Below are positions 1 to 9,926 of a stretch of DNA of 64,000 nucleotides, in pieces. Source of the DNA: Isoetes taiwanensis (taxonomy: Eukaryota > Streptophyta > Lycopodiopsida > Isoetales > Isoetaceae); NCBI GenBank assembly GCA_021234155.1, contig JAJEKV010000053.1, positions 901,834-965,833 of the forward strand, written 5' to 3'. The position numbers and the translations under genes are program-made. The notes under the pieces were generated by a model. The model had not been told where the DNA came from. It did no database searches and saw only the letters and a program-made list of their open reading frames with translations. Position 1 is the first letter of the stretch. Each line of letters starts with the position of its first letter.

Positions 1-1420
1 AAAGCAATGAACCGCAAAGGTGACAAGAAAAAGCAGGATCATTCCATTACACAAAAATAATGTTCGGACAAAATTGAGCCCGGTCGCGACAAAATATGCG
101 AAAAGAACCGTTCTAACATGAAGGAAGAGGAGGCGAGGATGCGTCGGGGGGCCTTACGTACAAAGGGGCAGTGACAAAATTAACCAGCGGGGCTTTGGAA
201 TAGCACATGGTCGCCGGTGATTATGATTTACAGTGGATCGGTGGAGGTCTGAACGAGCCAGCTCAACTTGAGAGACTATTCGAGGCGATACCGGACGACG
301 AAAAGAACCGGCACCGTTGTGATCTCTAGGGGTCGCAAAACAGTTCAATCTTGAAAGAGTTAGGAGTGGTAGAGGTCGAGGAGGAGCTAACGAGGGGAGG
401 ATGGCTTTTCGGGTGGAAGCTCTCTTGGACCCGGATCATACCCGCCACCCCTCACTATGTCCCACCTCCCGCGGACCGGGATAACCGGTTCGTCGTGCAT
501 CCATGGCGCTAAACCCCGCCAACACAACGACAAAGCACAAGATCAATGGAAGATAAGAAACAAAAACATATCGAACACGAGAACATACCCCGAGGCGGCA
601 GAAACCCGGATGCTTGAAAGGAAATGGCATTATCTTCCCCACCTTTCGATCGCTCAATTTAAAGGGCTTAACTGCAATGATGGGCGGGATTTGAAGAATC
701 GGCCTTTACTGCCGAATTAATTGGCATCCGGACATGGCCGAGAATGTTCGGGCCAAATTGGGTGAAGAATTGAGTTAGAGTGGAGAAATTACTCAATTCG
801 GGCGGAAGTGGGCAAAAGACCAAGGTTACCGTTGGGCGGTACCTCGGCAAATACCATACGTATTGGTAGCCTGGCGACCCTAGACCTCATTATCACGGCA
901 CCTAGGCCCGCCACTAATAATGAGATGTGGCCTCACGAAGTGGGGGCGCTGGCGTGGCGTGATCCAAAGAAATGCGCCGATAGGTGTGGCAACATGTCGC
1001 GCAGATGCGTGGCACCTCCAGCTTTGACGCCATAAAAAGGCCGCTAAAGAGGGCCTCGGGTACCGCGAAGTGTGGTTAAGGGGACGGCGAGGGTGGGCGT
1101 TTTGGACCCCTTCTTTTAGGCCACCATAACTTTCGATGGAGATTGAATTTCGGAAAATTGTCTTCGGGGAAATTGTTGAGGACAACATTAGGTATCCCAA
1201 TAAATTGACAGATCGAAATTTGGGTGAAAACCGGGTGTTTAAGGACAATTTGCCCCTTAAGTGCGCGGAACATGGCGACCATACCCTATTATGTTCCAGT
1301 TTGTAAATTTTCCTAATGATTGCTTTAAGGATTAAAATTTCAAGTTGCAACAAATCAAGGTCAACGAGGTAAAATGATTTGGAAAACATTTAAGGATAAT
1401 AAGTTCAGGGTATTGTGACG
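1..1420. other. unassigned sequence
   Basis: No open frame here resembles a family I recognise. The longest frame, on the minus strand at 880-1389, has no motif. The base composition is less AT-rich than the next 1.6 kb. It could be the eroded end of a transposable element, but no terminal repeat, primer site or domain supports that. Confidence 0.3.
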
Positions 1421-3045
1421 TTGGTATCTTTGTGTGCACTTTGTTTGAATTATGTGCTAGGAGACCGCATGAAATAATAATGCAAAAACAAACTTTTTTT
1501 TTTGAGGAACGACAAACTTAGATAGCTTGCGCTAACATCATTTAGGCTCTACGCAATCATAAGTGTACCATGTCATTGACTCTATTATGAAGCGACATTT
1601 TAATTCATTGTGCAAGTCATGAGGAAGCCTAGAGAATATTATGTAAACATGAGATATAGCTTAAGATATGTGTAGGCAATAGTTTTGAGAAAATTGTTAC
1701 GAAGAATGTCTCTACATAGTAAAGGACGTTACTTATATTATCATTCTCCACATTTAGGAAGCAAAAGAGAAAGTCAATTACAAATCTATGAACAGCATTC
1801 ATGATTCCAACTTTACACCAACCCCGCTGCTGCTAGAAACTTGACAAAAACAATGCAACGATGCCCATCTTTGACACAACAGAAATTGGATACCACCTGC
1901 AATGTTATCCCCAGCCCAGGCCAAAAAAAAAAAAATTGTGATTAATGCATCTTTTTAAATTAGCAACATTTAGCCTAAAGTCGAGGTTGCCACCGCAACC
2001 GAACACCATTTTCCAATGGTGTTTTTATAATGTTCGGAGTTGAATAAGAGTGGTGAACCAATCAACTCTTAGCATCTCTTGCCTCTAGCCATGTGTCCAT
2101 CCTAATCCTAGCATATTAAACCTTACCACTCAGCTGCCCCGTTTGTGCAAGCTCATCAACACATTACTGTTAAAAAAAAAGGATTAAAAATAGCAACTCA
2201 AGGAATTCTAACATTAGAAGGCTTGAAAACTTTGCTGCTCTCTCGTCCTCCCTTGCGCTTGCTCCAATGATACTAAGGGTACATTAGGGTATCTAAGGGG
2301 CGGTCAACTCCAAATGTTCTTTGCCTTATCCATGCATCATGCATGAGCCCAAAGTTATACTCTATGGGAATAGTGTAATCCAAAAAATGAAAATTGTTGC
2401 TACTCACCTCAAGCCCCCGCCGCCCCTTGATTGCGTGACTTGGGAATCTACGGAATATCGTGAAGAATCTATGGGAATCTATATAATAGCCTACAGAACC
2501 TAAGGGGGGTCTCATAAAATCTAAGGGAATCTATGGCAATCTTCCTAAAATCTTGGAAATACAAGGATATCTCATAAAATGTAAGTGAATGCAAGGGAAT
2601 CTTCATAAAGTTCTTGGGAATGTAGGGGAATCTTGGAGAATCTAAGGTAATCCTCACAGGATCTAAGGGAATTTCATAAAATCTAAGGGAACCTTGCTAC
2701 TCGCTTACCCAACTTTGCACCATAAAAACATGCTAAAATTGGAACATGCACCATAGCAATGATGACAGCACCTCCGAATTTAGGGAAATCTCCATAGAAT
2801 CTAAGGGAATCTCACAAAAAGTAAGAGAATCTAAGAGAATCTAATGGAATCTCGTAAAATTTAAGAGAACTTAAATCCTAGAATACGAAAATCTCATAAA
2901 AAGGGAGAATCTTCGTAAATTCGTAGAAAACTGGAATATGGACAAACTGGAACATGCACACACTAGAATATGCAACGTAGGATCGATTAAAAAACTTGTA
3001 TATATATATATAATATCTTAGTACAATGCCTCCGGGATCAAGAGT
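1421..3045. other. AT-rich non-coding stretch with a T run
   Basis: No gene is visible. A run of ten T at 1494-1503 followed by GAGGAACGACAAAC on the plus strand looks like the poly(A) end of a minus-strand retroposon. I could not find a matching target duplication. The rest holds the minisatellite listed separately, a short TA repeat near 3,000, and nothing else I can name. Confidence 0.35.
2449..2910. repeat. degenerate minisatellite (AAGGGAATCT type)
   Basis: The word CTAAGGGAATCT, alternating with CATAAAATCTAAG-like spacers, recurs many times in about 460 bp. Units are roughly 18-24 bp and heavily mutated. A 62-codon minus-strand frame across it is only the periodic translation of the repeat, not a gene. 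Confidence 0.65.
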
Positions 3046-4561
3046 CTAACTATTCTTGAAATCGCCGGTAGGATGGATTATCCTCAAGAAACTTCTTAAC
3101 TTGGGGTCGTTCCTACCGAAGCGTCCTAAGTTCCTCGAGGATGTTGGTTGGCGTCCATACCGCAAGGCTTGCACCAAGTCTTCTACTCTGCGGTGGGAGG
3201 TGTAGGACGGTCCTTTGCCGGTCTTCCTGCCCGTCGGTGGGGGCCTGCGAAAGTCGAAGATGTCGAGTGCCATCGCTCTCTTGACTAAGACGGCATAGTC
3301 GGTGTTTGAAGCCAGCCGAGCATGCATGCCAAAGCCTGAGAGTGCGATGAGCATGAACACTCCTTCTTCACCCCAGGGGCTGAATTTGCGGTGTATTACG
3401 CTATTCTCTGTCGGCGGCAGGGGAGATAGTATCTCGGCGACTTGTCGTTGTCGCGGCGTTGTTGATTCGTCGCCCCCCTCGGCGCCCGGCTCTATGTCTT
3501 CCGGCATATTCGCCGACCTCCACCTCGGTGAACTCTACGTAATCCCCGATTGTCGATGAAACTCACGATCCGCCTCTTCTCTCTGAGGGGCTGGTGTCAA
3601 GAGCTTCGGCATCAAAATGTTCGTGTGGTCTTACGCGGATCCCCATCCATTCTTGGATGGCATAGAACTCCTTCGAACGGCCGGGGTCCCGAAGCTTCCA
3701 TTGTTTGCACGATGTTGCGTTGTAGGCTTGGATATGCCAAGTCGACTCCCGGTGTAGGTGTCGGCTTCTCTTACCTCGGGCGGGAAGTCGGAAGCTCCTG
3801 ACGATGAAATCATCCGGACGGGTTGTTGCCGCGGTTGGTGCAAAGAACTCTTGAAGCCTGTACTCCCTTTCGGTGATTGGGAGGTTCTCGATGTCGCCGA
3901 GGAGCACTCTCCTCCGTCGATGATGATGGGGGCTAGGCTTGTGATACCTAGCCCAAGTGGTGGGGCGATCCCGGGGTTTGCCGGCTCTCGTTCAAATTCC
4001 TCAACTCCCTCCGCTAGGCTGGCGCACTTCTCATTGGTCGAGCCTCGTGTAGTCCTCGTCTTCCGATTCCTCGTCTTCTGCTCTTCCTTCTTGCTCCTGT
4101 TGGTACTGTAAAAGGAGCGGATCTGTTGTTGAGGAGGCTATGGGGTCCACATCCATGGGAGGGATAGAGGTTTCTCCCATGGGGTTTTCGGCACGATGGG
4201 AAAGGAAGATTGCTAAGGCGGCGGTGTAGGAGAAGTACTTGGTCCTGTCGACTGTCAGGACCATGTAGTCTGGCAACCTCTGGGCCTTGTTGGTCAGGTA
4301 CTTAGCAATGTTTGAAACATCACCCAAGGCTGCTTGAAGGGATTGCCTGGGAACAAAATAGCCTGTACAAGGGGGGAGCTGCACTAGGGACGGTCCTACC
4401 CTAGCTTGGAAGTCAGACAAGACTTGTCTATATGCGGGGGTTGCGTGCAGAGTGGCTTGGACATCTATCTCTTTTCGGAAAACTTGAAAAATGGCGTTGA
4501 CATCGGTCTCAGCTGCATGTGCACTGGCGCTGTACCATCACCTAAAGTCAGCAGTTGCCAT
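3046..4561 (-). pseudogene. gene B, unknown protein conserved between the two cargo loci
   Basis: I do not recognise the family. Three long frames follow each other on the minus strand: 4420-4031, 3907-3563 and 3507-3046. The first has the block LPDYMVLT followed by KYFSYTAALAIFL and then an acidic stretch rich in E and D. The last has LSGFGMHARLASN, LVKRAMALDIFDF, RRVEDLVQALRYGR and LRSFLRIIHPTGDF. The same blocks occur in the same order in the gene at 41,726-43,298, so this was a single protein of roughly 450-500 residues. The start is placed at the ATG 114 bp after a TATA box; a stop lies in frame after seven codons, so the first reading frame is uncertain. It is the downstream partner of the H3-like gene, on the same strand. 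There is no sign of a zinc knuckle, protease or polymerase motif, so it is unlikely to be pol. A gag or coat role is possible but not shown. Confidence 0.6.
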
Positions 4562-4674
4562 GGATCTAGGGAAGATGGGACTAACAAACGGATGCAGAAG
4601 TGCCTCAGGGAGCTGGGAAATCGCCTAGAAGGTCTGGAGCAAACTTGTAGGATGGTAAGTGAGAAATGGGAGCC

Positions 4675-4682
4675 TATTTATA
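4675..4682 (-). promoter_or_regulatory. TATA box of gene B (G4)
   Basis: The minus strand reads GTCTATAAATAGGC, a strong plant-type TATA box, 114 bp upstream of the proposed ATG of gene B. The spacing matches the boxes of the H3-like gene (103 bp) and of the homologous gene B in G3 (about 109 bp). Confidence 0.7.
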
Positions 4683-4873
4683 GACTAGGGGAAAACCCTA
4701 ATTTTTGGGTGACTTGAAAAACTATTGGGGTTGGGCAATTCTAGCCTATGTTGAGGTTCAAATGGGAATTGGAAGGCTAATTTGAGGGTTTGAGCATGAC
4801 TGGGATTATCTAATGAACCTATTGCAACAACTAGAGGTCAATTGGACATGCATGGTGGAGAAAATGCTAGGAG

Positions 4874-4940
4874 GTCTCGCACGTTGCGCCCAGGTCAAGA
4901 CCTAGAGTCTTGGTTTTGCTCCTGGCGCGATGTGTGAGAC
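4874..4940 (-). promoter_or_regulatory. nested dyad, copy 1
   Basis: A 67-bp inverted repeat. On the minus strand the outer arms are GTCTCACACATCGCGCCAGG and the complement of GTCTCGCACGTTGCGCCCAGG's core. Inside sits a second hairpin, CAAGAC..GTCTTG. It lies 192 bp upstream of the gene B TATA box and 200 bp from copy 2. Confidence 0.75.
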
Positions 4941-5073
4941 ATCTGCCCTATCTTGGTCAAAACTTGTCCAATTTGGGTGATCTAAGGGTCAAATCATGCT
5001 AGACTCATCGAGTTAGGCAAGATTGGCCCCTTACTTAGTCGATTTGGAGGTGTTTTGGTCTAGTTTGGATATG

Positions 5074-5140
5074 GTCTCACACGTTGCGCCCAGGTCAAGA
5101 CCTAAAGTCTTGGTTTTGCTCCTGGCGCGACGTGTGAGAC
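5074..5140 (-). promoter_or_regulatory. nested dyad, copy 2
   Basis: Nearly identical to copy 1: outer arms based on GTCTCACACGTYGCGCC and inner stem CAAGAC..GTCTTG. It lies just beyond the stop codon of the H3-like gene, so it could act on gene B as an upstream element or on the H3-like transcript as a 3' hairpin. Position relative to gene B favours the first. Confidence 0.75.
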
Positions 5141-5275
5141 ATCCTCACTATTTGCTCTAAAATGTTCAATTTAACTAAAAAGCCGTTACTTGCTAACTCA
5201 GCTTAGTTAATTACATTTATACACATAGTCTACTCAAAAACACTTGTATTAAACAAAATTTTTGATTTACAAAAA

Positions 5276-6562
5276 TTAATAGGGCTCTCCCTTAATTACA
5301 CTGGCCAAGTGCATATCCTTCCTCATTAAGGTTACTCGCTTGGCATGCACGGTGCAGGCTGTGGAATCTTCAAAGTTCTGCACCAGCTTCTGCTCAGTTG
5401 CTTCCTGTAATGCCAGCAACATTTCATCTGTCACCCTCATGCCGGTGTTGTATTCCTGTATTACTTCTCTGACTAATCGGGCGAACGGTGCACGGGGGAT
5501 TAGGAAGCCGAAGCTTACTGGAAGTGCGATCTCTCGTAGTGCTTTCGTCTCGCTCTCCTTTCTGGCGGCCCTCCTTTTTTTGGCTTATTTGGAGGCTTGG
5601 GCTTCTCTGGCGGTGGCCTTAGAGTTTGCTTCTTCGTTGGACGTCCGCCTTCGATAATTCTGACCCTGTTCTCCTAGTAGTAGGAGTTGTAAGCCTCCCA
5701 CTTCCTCATGAATGCGTTGTGCTCCCTCAGCTTCCTTTCGTAGACCTTGACAGGGTCTATTATGTGCGATTCCGGGCGGTCAGGGGGGGCTTTCTTCCTA
5801 TCCCGTCGCAGTGCGGCGGGGGTGCCTGGCCCTTCGCGGCTGCTCGATCATGTGCTCCTGTTGCGTCACTGGGGGCTTAAGAAGAACTCCCACCTTGACA
5901 TTGGGGTTGAAGTCTTCATCTTTAGAGTCGATGCTCGTCGGGGTGGCTTTGTGGGAGGCGGCTCTTGATGACAACCTTTGACCGTGGAACCTTCTTGATT
6001 TTCCTTTGGCCCGCCTCCCACAATTTCCCTTTCTTACGCCTGAGTTCCTCGGCCTCCTTGGCTTCCTGGCTCCTCCCTCTTCCTCTTCTTCTCGGCCAGC
6101 TTTCTCTCCGTGGCGTTCTTTTGCTTCGTGTTTCTTGATCCCGCAGGTAGGTTCTTCTTCTAACCCGGTTGGCTCGGCGTCGGCTCCCTGTTCTTCTTGC
6201 TCCTTTGCCTCCTCTGTCAAATCGGACCTCGAGTTCTTCCTCCATGAAGTCATTTCGAGTCGGTACCCTCTGCTCTTAGCGAACCTTGGTTCTCGCTCGC
6301 TCTGCTTCCTCATCCTCGAGCACTTACGTACACGCGCATCGAGTGCACCTCCTCTTGATCGACCTGCAGTGGTCTGTCTCATACAATGCTCCCTCTGCTT
6401 CAGGATTCTTCCCTTTGGTGCTCATCGAAGTTGTTCCCTCATTTCGATGGCCCGGTCTCTTACGCACAAGAAGCTCTGGCATCATCCGTATTATGTTCGA
6501 ATCTTGGGGGTGGCCAATTCGCGGTCGGAGAGGGCTTCGGCGGTTTGTTTGGTTCTAGCCAT
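5276..6562 (-). pseudogene. histone H3-like protein with a very long N-terminal region
   Basis: The C-terminal 90 or so codons (about 5548-5276) match the histone H3 fold throughout. ALREI leads into the alpha-N region, then APFARLVREV, LLALQEAT, FEDSTACTVHAKRVTL, RKDMHLA and IKGEPY. Canonical H3 has LPFQRLVREI, ALQEAAE, FEDTNLCAIHAKRVTI, PKDIQLA and IRGERA at the same spacing. The chosen ATG at 6562 begins MARTKQTA, the exact H3 tail start including the lysine-4 context. Between the two lie over 200 codons of Lys/Arg/Glu-rich and then Pro-rich sequence, not found in H3 or in centromeric H3. The frame changes several times and stops occur (for example near 5,590 and 6,490), so this copy is dead or the assembly has indels. 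A TATA box lies 103 bp upstream. Canonical H3 has 135 residues after Met removal; this one would have about 400. It is inferred to be chromatin-targeted. Clear homology to 39,853-41,062 argues against chance. Confidence 0.8.
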
Positions 6563-6664
6563 GTCTTACGATCCGTCGATCAGAAATCGGGCTAAAAAAT
6601 CGCCTTTACAGGCGGGAGCATATTTCTAAGAGGAAACGCACAAATGAGAGAGGGGGTCTAGGTC

Positions 6665-6672
6665 TATTTATA
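6665..6672 (-). promoter_or_regulatory. TATA box of the H3-like gene (G4)
   Basis: The minus strand reads CATCTATAAATAGACC, 103 bp upstream of the ATG at 6562. It lies inside the element and not in the LTR, which implies a private internal promoter. Confidence 0.7.
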
Positions 6673-6773
6673 GATGGCCAATTTTAGGTCAAATTTCAAA
6701 CTACTCTTTTGGATGCGCCAAGACACTTATTAACCTATTACATGGGCTTAATTTAGACTTTTCTAATCCATTG

Positions 6774-6841
6774 GTCTCAAGACGTTATGCCTGTGGCAAG
6801 ACCTAGAGTCTTGGTTTTTGCGCTGGCGCGACGTGTGAGAC
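6774..6841 (-). promoter_or_regulatory. nested dyad, copy 3
   Basis: Minus-strand left arm GTCTCACACGTCGCGCCAG, inner stem CAAGAC..GTCTTG, right arm ending ACGTCTTGAGAC. It is about 102 bp upstream of the TATA box of the H3-like gene. Confidence 0.7.
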
Positions 6842-6987
6842 ATTGTGGATTTTCATGCTAAATTATATGAATTCTAGGCATGTTTCTAGGGGTGTAATAT
6901 ACCAATCTAGCTAATGCTTATATTAAAACTCGATCTAGCATGTTACTTTTCTGAAATTCATCAAGTATTAAGGTGTTTATGGCCTAA

Positions 6988-7056
6988 TATCTAGACGTTA
7001 AGCCCGTGGCAAAACCACGGAGTCTTGGTTTTGCTCTGGCGCCGACGCGGTGAGAC
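6988..7056 (-). promoter_or_regulatory. nested dyad, copy 4 with a changed inner stem
   Basis: It shares GGCGCCAGAGCAAAACCAAG with the other copies, but the inner hairpin is CCGTGG TTTTG CCACGG instead of CAAGAC..GTCTTG. Both sides of the stem have changed together. It is about 214 bp from copy 3. Confidence 0.65.
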
Positions 7057-8271
7057 CTTCTTACCTTAGAAGGATTTGGCTCACTATTTTTAGGCTTTTT
7101 TATGTTCTAATTTGCTTAACTGTTACTCGCTTAGCATATACTACAAAAATGAGAAAACAATTTCCCACTTTTCGAGGTTTGAGGATCCTATCAAGTTAGT
7201 ACTCATGGGGTATGGCCGCTTGCTTTGCTCTTGGTCTCCAAGAATATTGCTTTCGATATAACTGCGGACGCCCCTACTGTGATACGGTGCACTCACCGAT
7301 ATACAAACAGAGTTCATCCCTCATACCGGCTTTCATCGATACATGGACCCTCCATGTATCATCGCAACCTTGATGAGTTCCAATTTGGGAAGAATGAAGG
7401 GGTCATTTTACCCCTGTCTCCCTCGTGGCCTACCTAGTCGCGGAAGCGTAAACATACATGTCAAGATACATTATCATCAAACGCCCACCTCAAGGGTGGC
7501 TCATCCATATCTGCATAGACAAAGATCAAGACATCACATATGGGGTTCCTACCCAAGGCTCGCAGACTGTGGAATGACAGTCGGGCTTGGGTCTCCGTGA
7601 GTTCATTGCAGGCATGTAATTCATGGCAATGGATTTGGCTGACATGAGAACATGGCTTAGGGTAGTCCACTCCATCCGCCCCTCCTGTGCACACTTTGCA
7701 AAGTAGGTTGAAAAGTGTTGGGACTGATCAGAGTCTCGCCACCGGATGCATAGCCAAAGGGGCTATTCCTCGGGTTGCATCTCCCCGCCCGATCCAGAGA
7801 TCTACATGCCGACTCAAAGGTGACTAGAGGGCCACCGCCCCTTGTCGGGACTTGAACCCAATGGAGAGTGGCGCATCACCCCACGGGTGTCGGAGCCCAT
7901 GCCCCGCCCACACTCGAGTGGCAAGCCATTAGACCTAGTCCACGGTGATCCCGTGGAGACTTTACACACTGTGGGGATCGTTCAAGAGTCAACACCTAAC
8001 CTCCTTATAAGCCGGCCCGCCCCTTCACCCACAACCAGGTATGGTTCTTGTACACAGGCCGAATCTACAGTGTGCTAAAGAGGCTATCTAGGAGCATCAA
8101 CTACTAGGCCTTAGGGTCTCTACCCCCCCTTCCCAATACAATGAGTTCACAGAGATACATCATCCATATACATCACAGAAGAACTAAAGAACTAGATCTA
8201 ATCTATATCATAGAGTTAGGGTTCTTTAGTTAGAGCTGGTATCCGGGGATCTAAATGGGTTACTTTTCGGG

Positions 8272-8332
8272 CAATTTAATAGGCTAAACCTACTGATTCA
8301 ATGACCGGAAGACGGTTTAGGCTATTAAATTG
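8272..8332. repeat. 19-bp-arm stem-loop inside the G4 LTR
   Basis: Arm CAATTTAATAGGCTAAACC at 8272-8290 pairs with 8314-8332 with one mismatch, leaving a 23-nt loop. It would form in RNA or in single-stranded DNA. Confidence 0.7.
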
Positions 8333-8640
8333 ACTGGCACGATCCTTGGCTCGCCTCCTCCCGCCTCAACTCGCCATCCTGCTAAACTGCTAGAAGATGA
8401 AGCTAGAAAGGAAAACTAACGAGCTAGATCGCTCAGACAGAGTCTGGGAGGCGGTTTTGACTCCTGGAGCAAGCAAAACAGCACCCTAAAATGGCATGAA
8501 CGAAAATAGCAAGTTAGGGTTTCACTTACCTAAATAGACAAGGGTTTAGGGCTAGGGTTTCCAATTACCCCTTTTAGCATGTGGGATAATTGGTGTGGCC
8601 CACTTGCCTTTATTAGGTGGCATAAAGTGTCCCCATGGGA

Positions 8641-8702
8641 AAATGTGCACCTAGATAAATGTGCACATTGGTAAATGTGCACATTAATAAATGCACACAC
8701 CT
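8641..8702. repeat. four tandem AAATGTGCAC units in LTR U3
   Basis: AAATGTGCAC or a close variant (AAATGCACAC in the last unit) recurs four times at about 17-bp spacing near the 5' end of the G4 LTR. Short direct repeats in U3 are often enhancer-like binding sites; that role is inferred. Confidence 0.6.
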
Positions 8703-8820
8703 TGCAAGTTGCCCCCCTAGGGGCTACCCGCTTGGCTACACGCGTCGGGCGCACATGTCGGTCGGGTGGCGTGCGGTACGCTGATGAGGCAAGACAAAGA
8801 TATCGCCCCGGGACCGTGAT

Positions 8821-9800
8821 AATCGTGGATGGAACGTCCAGCCTTCCATATGCTTGCTTTTACATTTTTAGATGTTTAGAATGCTTGATGCACCTAGTTC
8901 AAAACAAACGATGACAATTTGGCCATTGATTCTCAGAAAGGTAGCTTATATAATTACAAAGATTTGTTCTTTGAGAATGAAATATTTACATGTATAATTC
9001 TAAAGGAAGTTGTGGGTGAAGCTATAGGAGAAACCATGTCAAAATCAAGAAAAGAATGGGAGGAATATTTTTCCAGAAAGGAATACAATAATGTTGGTAA
9101 ATTTTCTTTTTCTTAGATGTAATATGTAGTATCTAATGTGGGAAGCATATAAATTTGTATGTCGTATCAAAATCTCTACTTGACACGAATTAAATAGTAC
9201 AGATGTAATTTAGCGGCTCTTTAGGGCCATCAAACTAACCTGATAGCCAAAGACAAGTAAGCAAGATGTGGATGTTTCCTGCATAGCAAGCCTCGTCAAA
9301 CTTAAGGATATGAACTTATTCTGTTTTTGTTAATGTTTAATGAAGGTGATATTTCATCTATATGCTTGCATTAGATTCCTTGCATGGTCATTCATACACT
9401 TTATTCATTATTGTTGAAAACTGAATTCATACATTGTACATGATTCTCATGTTTTTAAACGGCTGCACCAATACAACGATTTGCAGTGGTCCTTTAAAAA
9501 TGGCTCTTGCATGTCAAAACTTACAAGATGGCAGTGAAGACCCAAGCAACAGACTTATTGACTATTGCCACAACAATTAAAAATGATATATAAGGTAGAT
9601 ATTATCATGTTCAATAAACTTTCATAGACTTTGAGGATGTTGCAAGAGTTGGTTTTGTAAGGAAAGGTGCTAGCAGAGGCTGGAAGGCATTACACTAGTC
9701 ATTAGAGCGAATTTAGAAAAGCAAGTAAGAGGATGTACACAATTTGTTTCTTTTTCAGTCATGACTTTATTTACAAAGGTAATGATGTTGGCAGGGATGT
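8821..9800. other. unassigned flank of G1, with a segment repeated at 35.7 kb
   Basis: No gene is recognised. About 100 bp at 8,855-8,960 (core TTTAGAATGCTTGATGCACC) recurs at 35,675-35,770 in the same orientation, on the other side of the 25-kb G1 insertion. It may be a dispersed repeat or a terminal repeat of the element G1 landed in. Confidence 0.4.
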
Positions 9801-9926
9801 TGTAAAATCTAGAAATGCCTTAGAAAATTTGGCTTCACCTCCTTCAAAGATCTTTGAAGATGGACCCTTTGCATTCGGCATCAAATGTAGATATCCGCAT
9901 AGTGACAAACGTCAAGTAAAGGAATT
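9801..9926 (-). pseudogene. copia relic split by G1 (left part)
   Basis: The segment with TTCAAAGATCTTTGAAGATGGACCC is repeated at 50,320-50,410 inside the decayed minus-strand copia element C2. It continues after G1 at 35,355. The copy at 50.4 kb is therefore an uninterrupted version of this insertion site. The minus orientation is taken from C2. Confidence 0.5.

Larger units (their letters stand above)
3046..8820 (-). mobile_element. G4: remnant of an LTR retroelement carrying histone H3-like and gene B cargo
   Basis: On the minus strand the order is LTR (8820-7278), two dyads, TATA box, H3-like gene, two dyads, TATA box, gene B. The same order follows the 5' LTR of the complete element G3 at 37-50 kb. 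I infer that G4 is a member of the same or a sister family. No gag-pol and no second LTR are visible below 3,046, so the element is truncated or its 3' half is replaced by unrelated DNA. Its LTR is diverged from those of G3 but collinear in several blocks. Confidence is for the element as a unit. Confidence 0.7.
7278..8820 (-). repeat. 5' LTR of G4
   Basis: About 1.54 kb, the same length as the 3' LTR of G3 (1,542 bp). Collinear similar blocks include the GGGGTAGAGACC segment, GTGGGGTGATGCG, GGGGAGATGCAACCC, GGATGGAGTGGACTACC and the GAGGGATGA..CTC block near the 3' end. The minus-strand start is around TATCACGGTCCCGGGG at 8,820 and the end is ..GTATCACA at 7,278. The primer site after it is not clear, since the expected TGGTATC is absent. 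The 5' boundary is approximate. Confidence 0.6.

Noticed and set aside
2449-2910. Possible CRISPR-like array
   Set aside because: Units are short, degenerate and contiguous without unique spacers of constant length; a plant minisatellite fits.
5340-5657. Plus-strand open frame of 105 codons
   Set aside because: It begins with TTG and is the shadow of the minus-strand H3 fold, which has clear homology.
5276-6562. Ordinary host histone H3 gene
   Set aside because: The protein would be about three times too long, lies behind an LTR and has a homolog in the same position of another LTR element.
6286-6629. Ser/Leu-rich plus-strand frames over 6.0-6.6 kb
   Set aside because: Shadows of the Arg/Glu-rich minus-strand N-terminal region of the H3-like gene.
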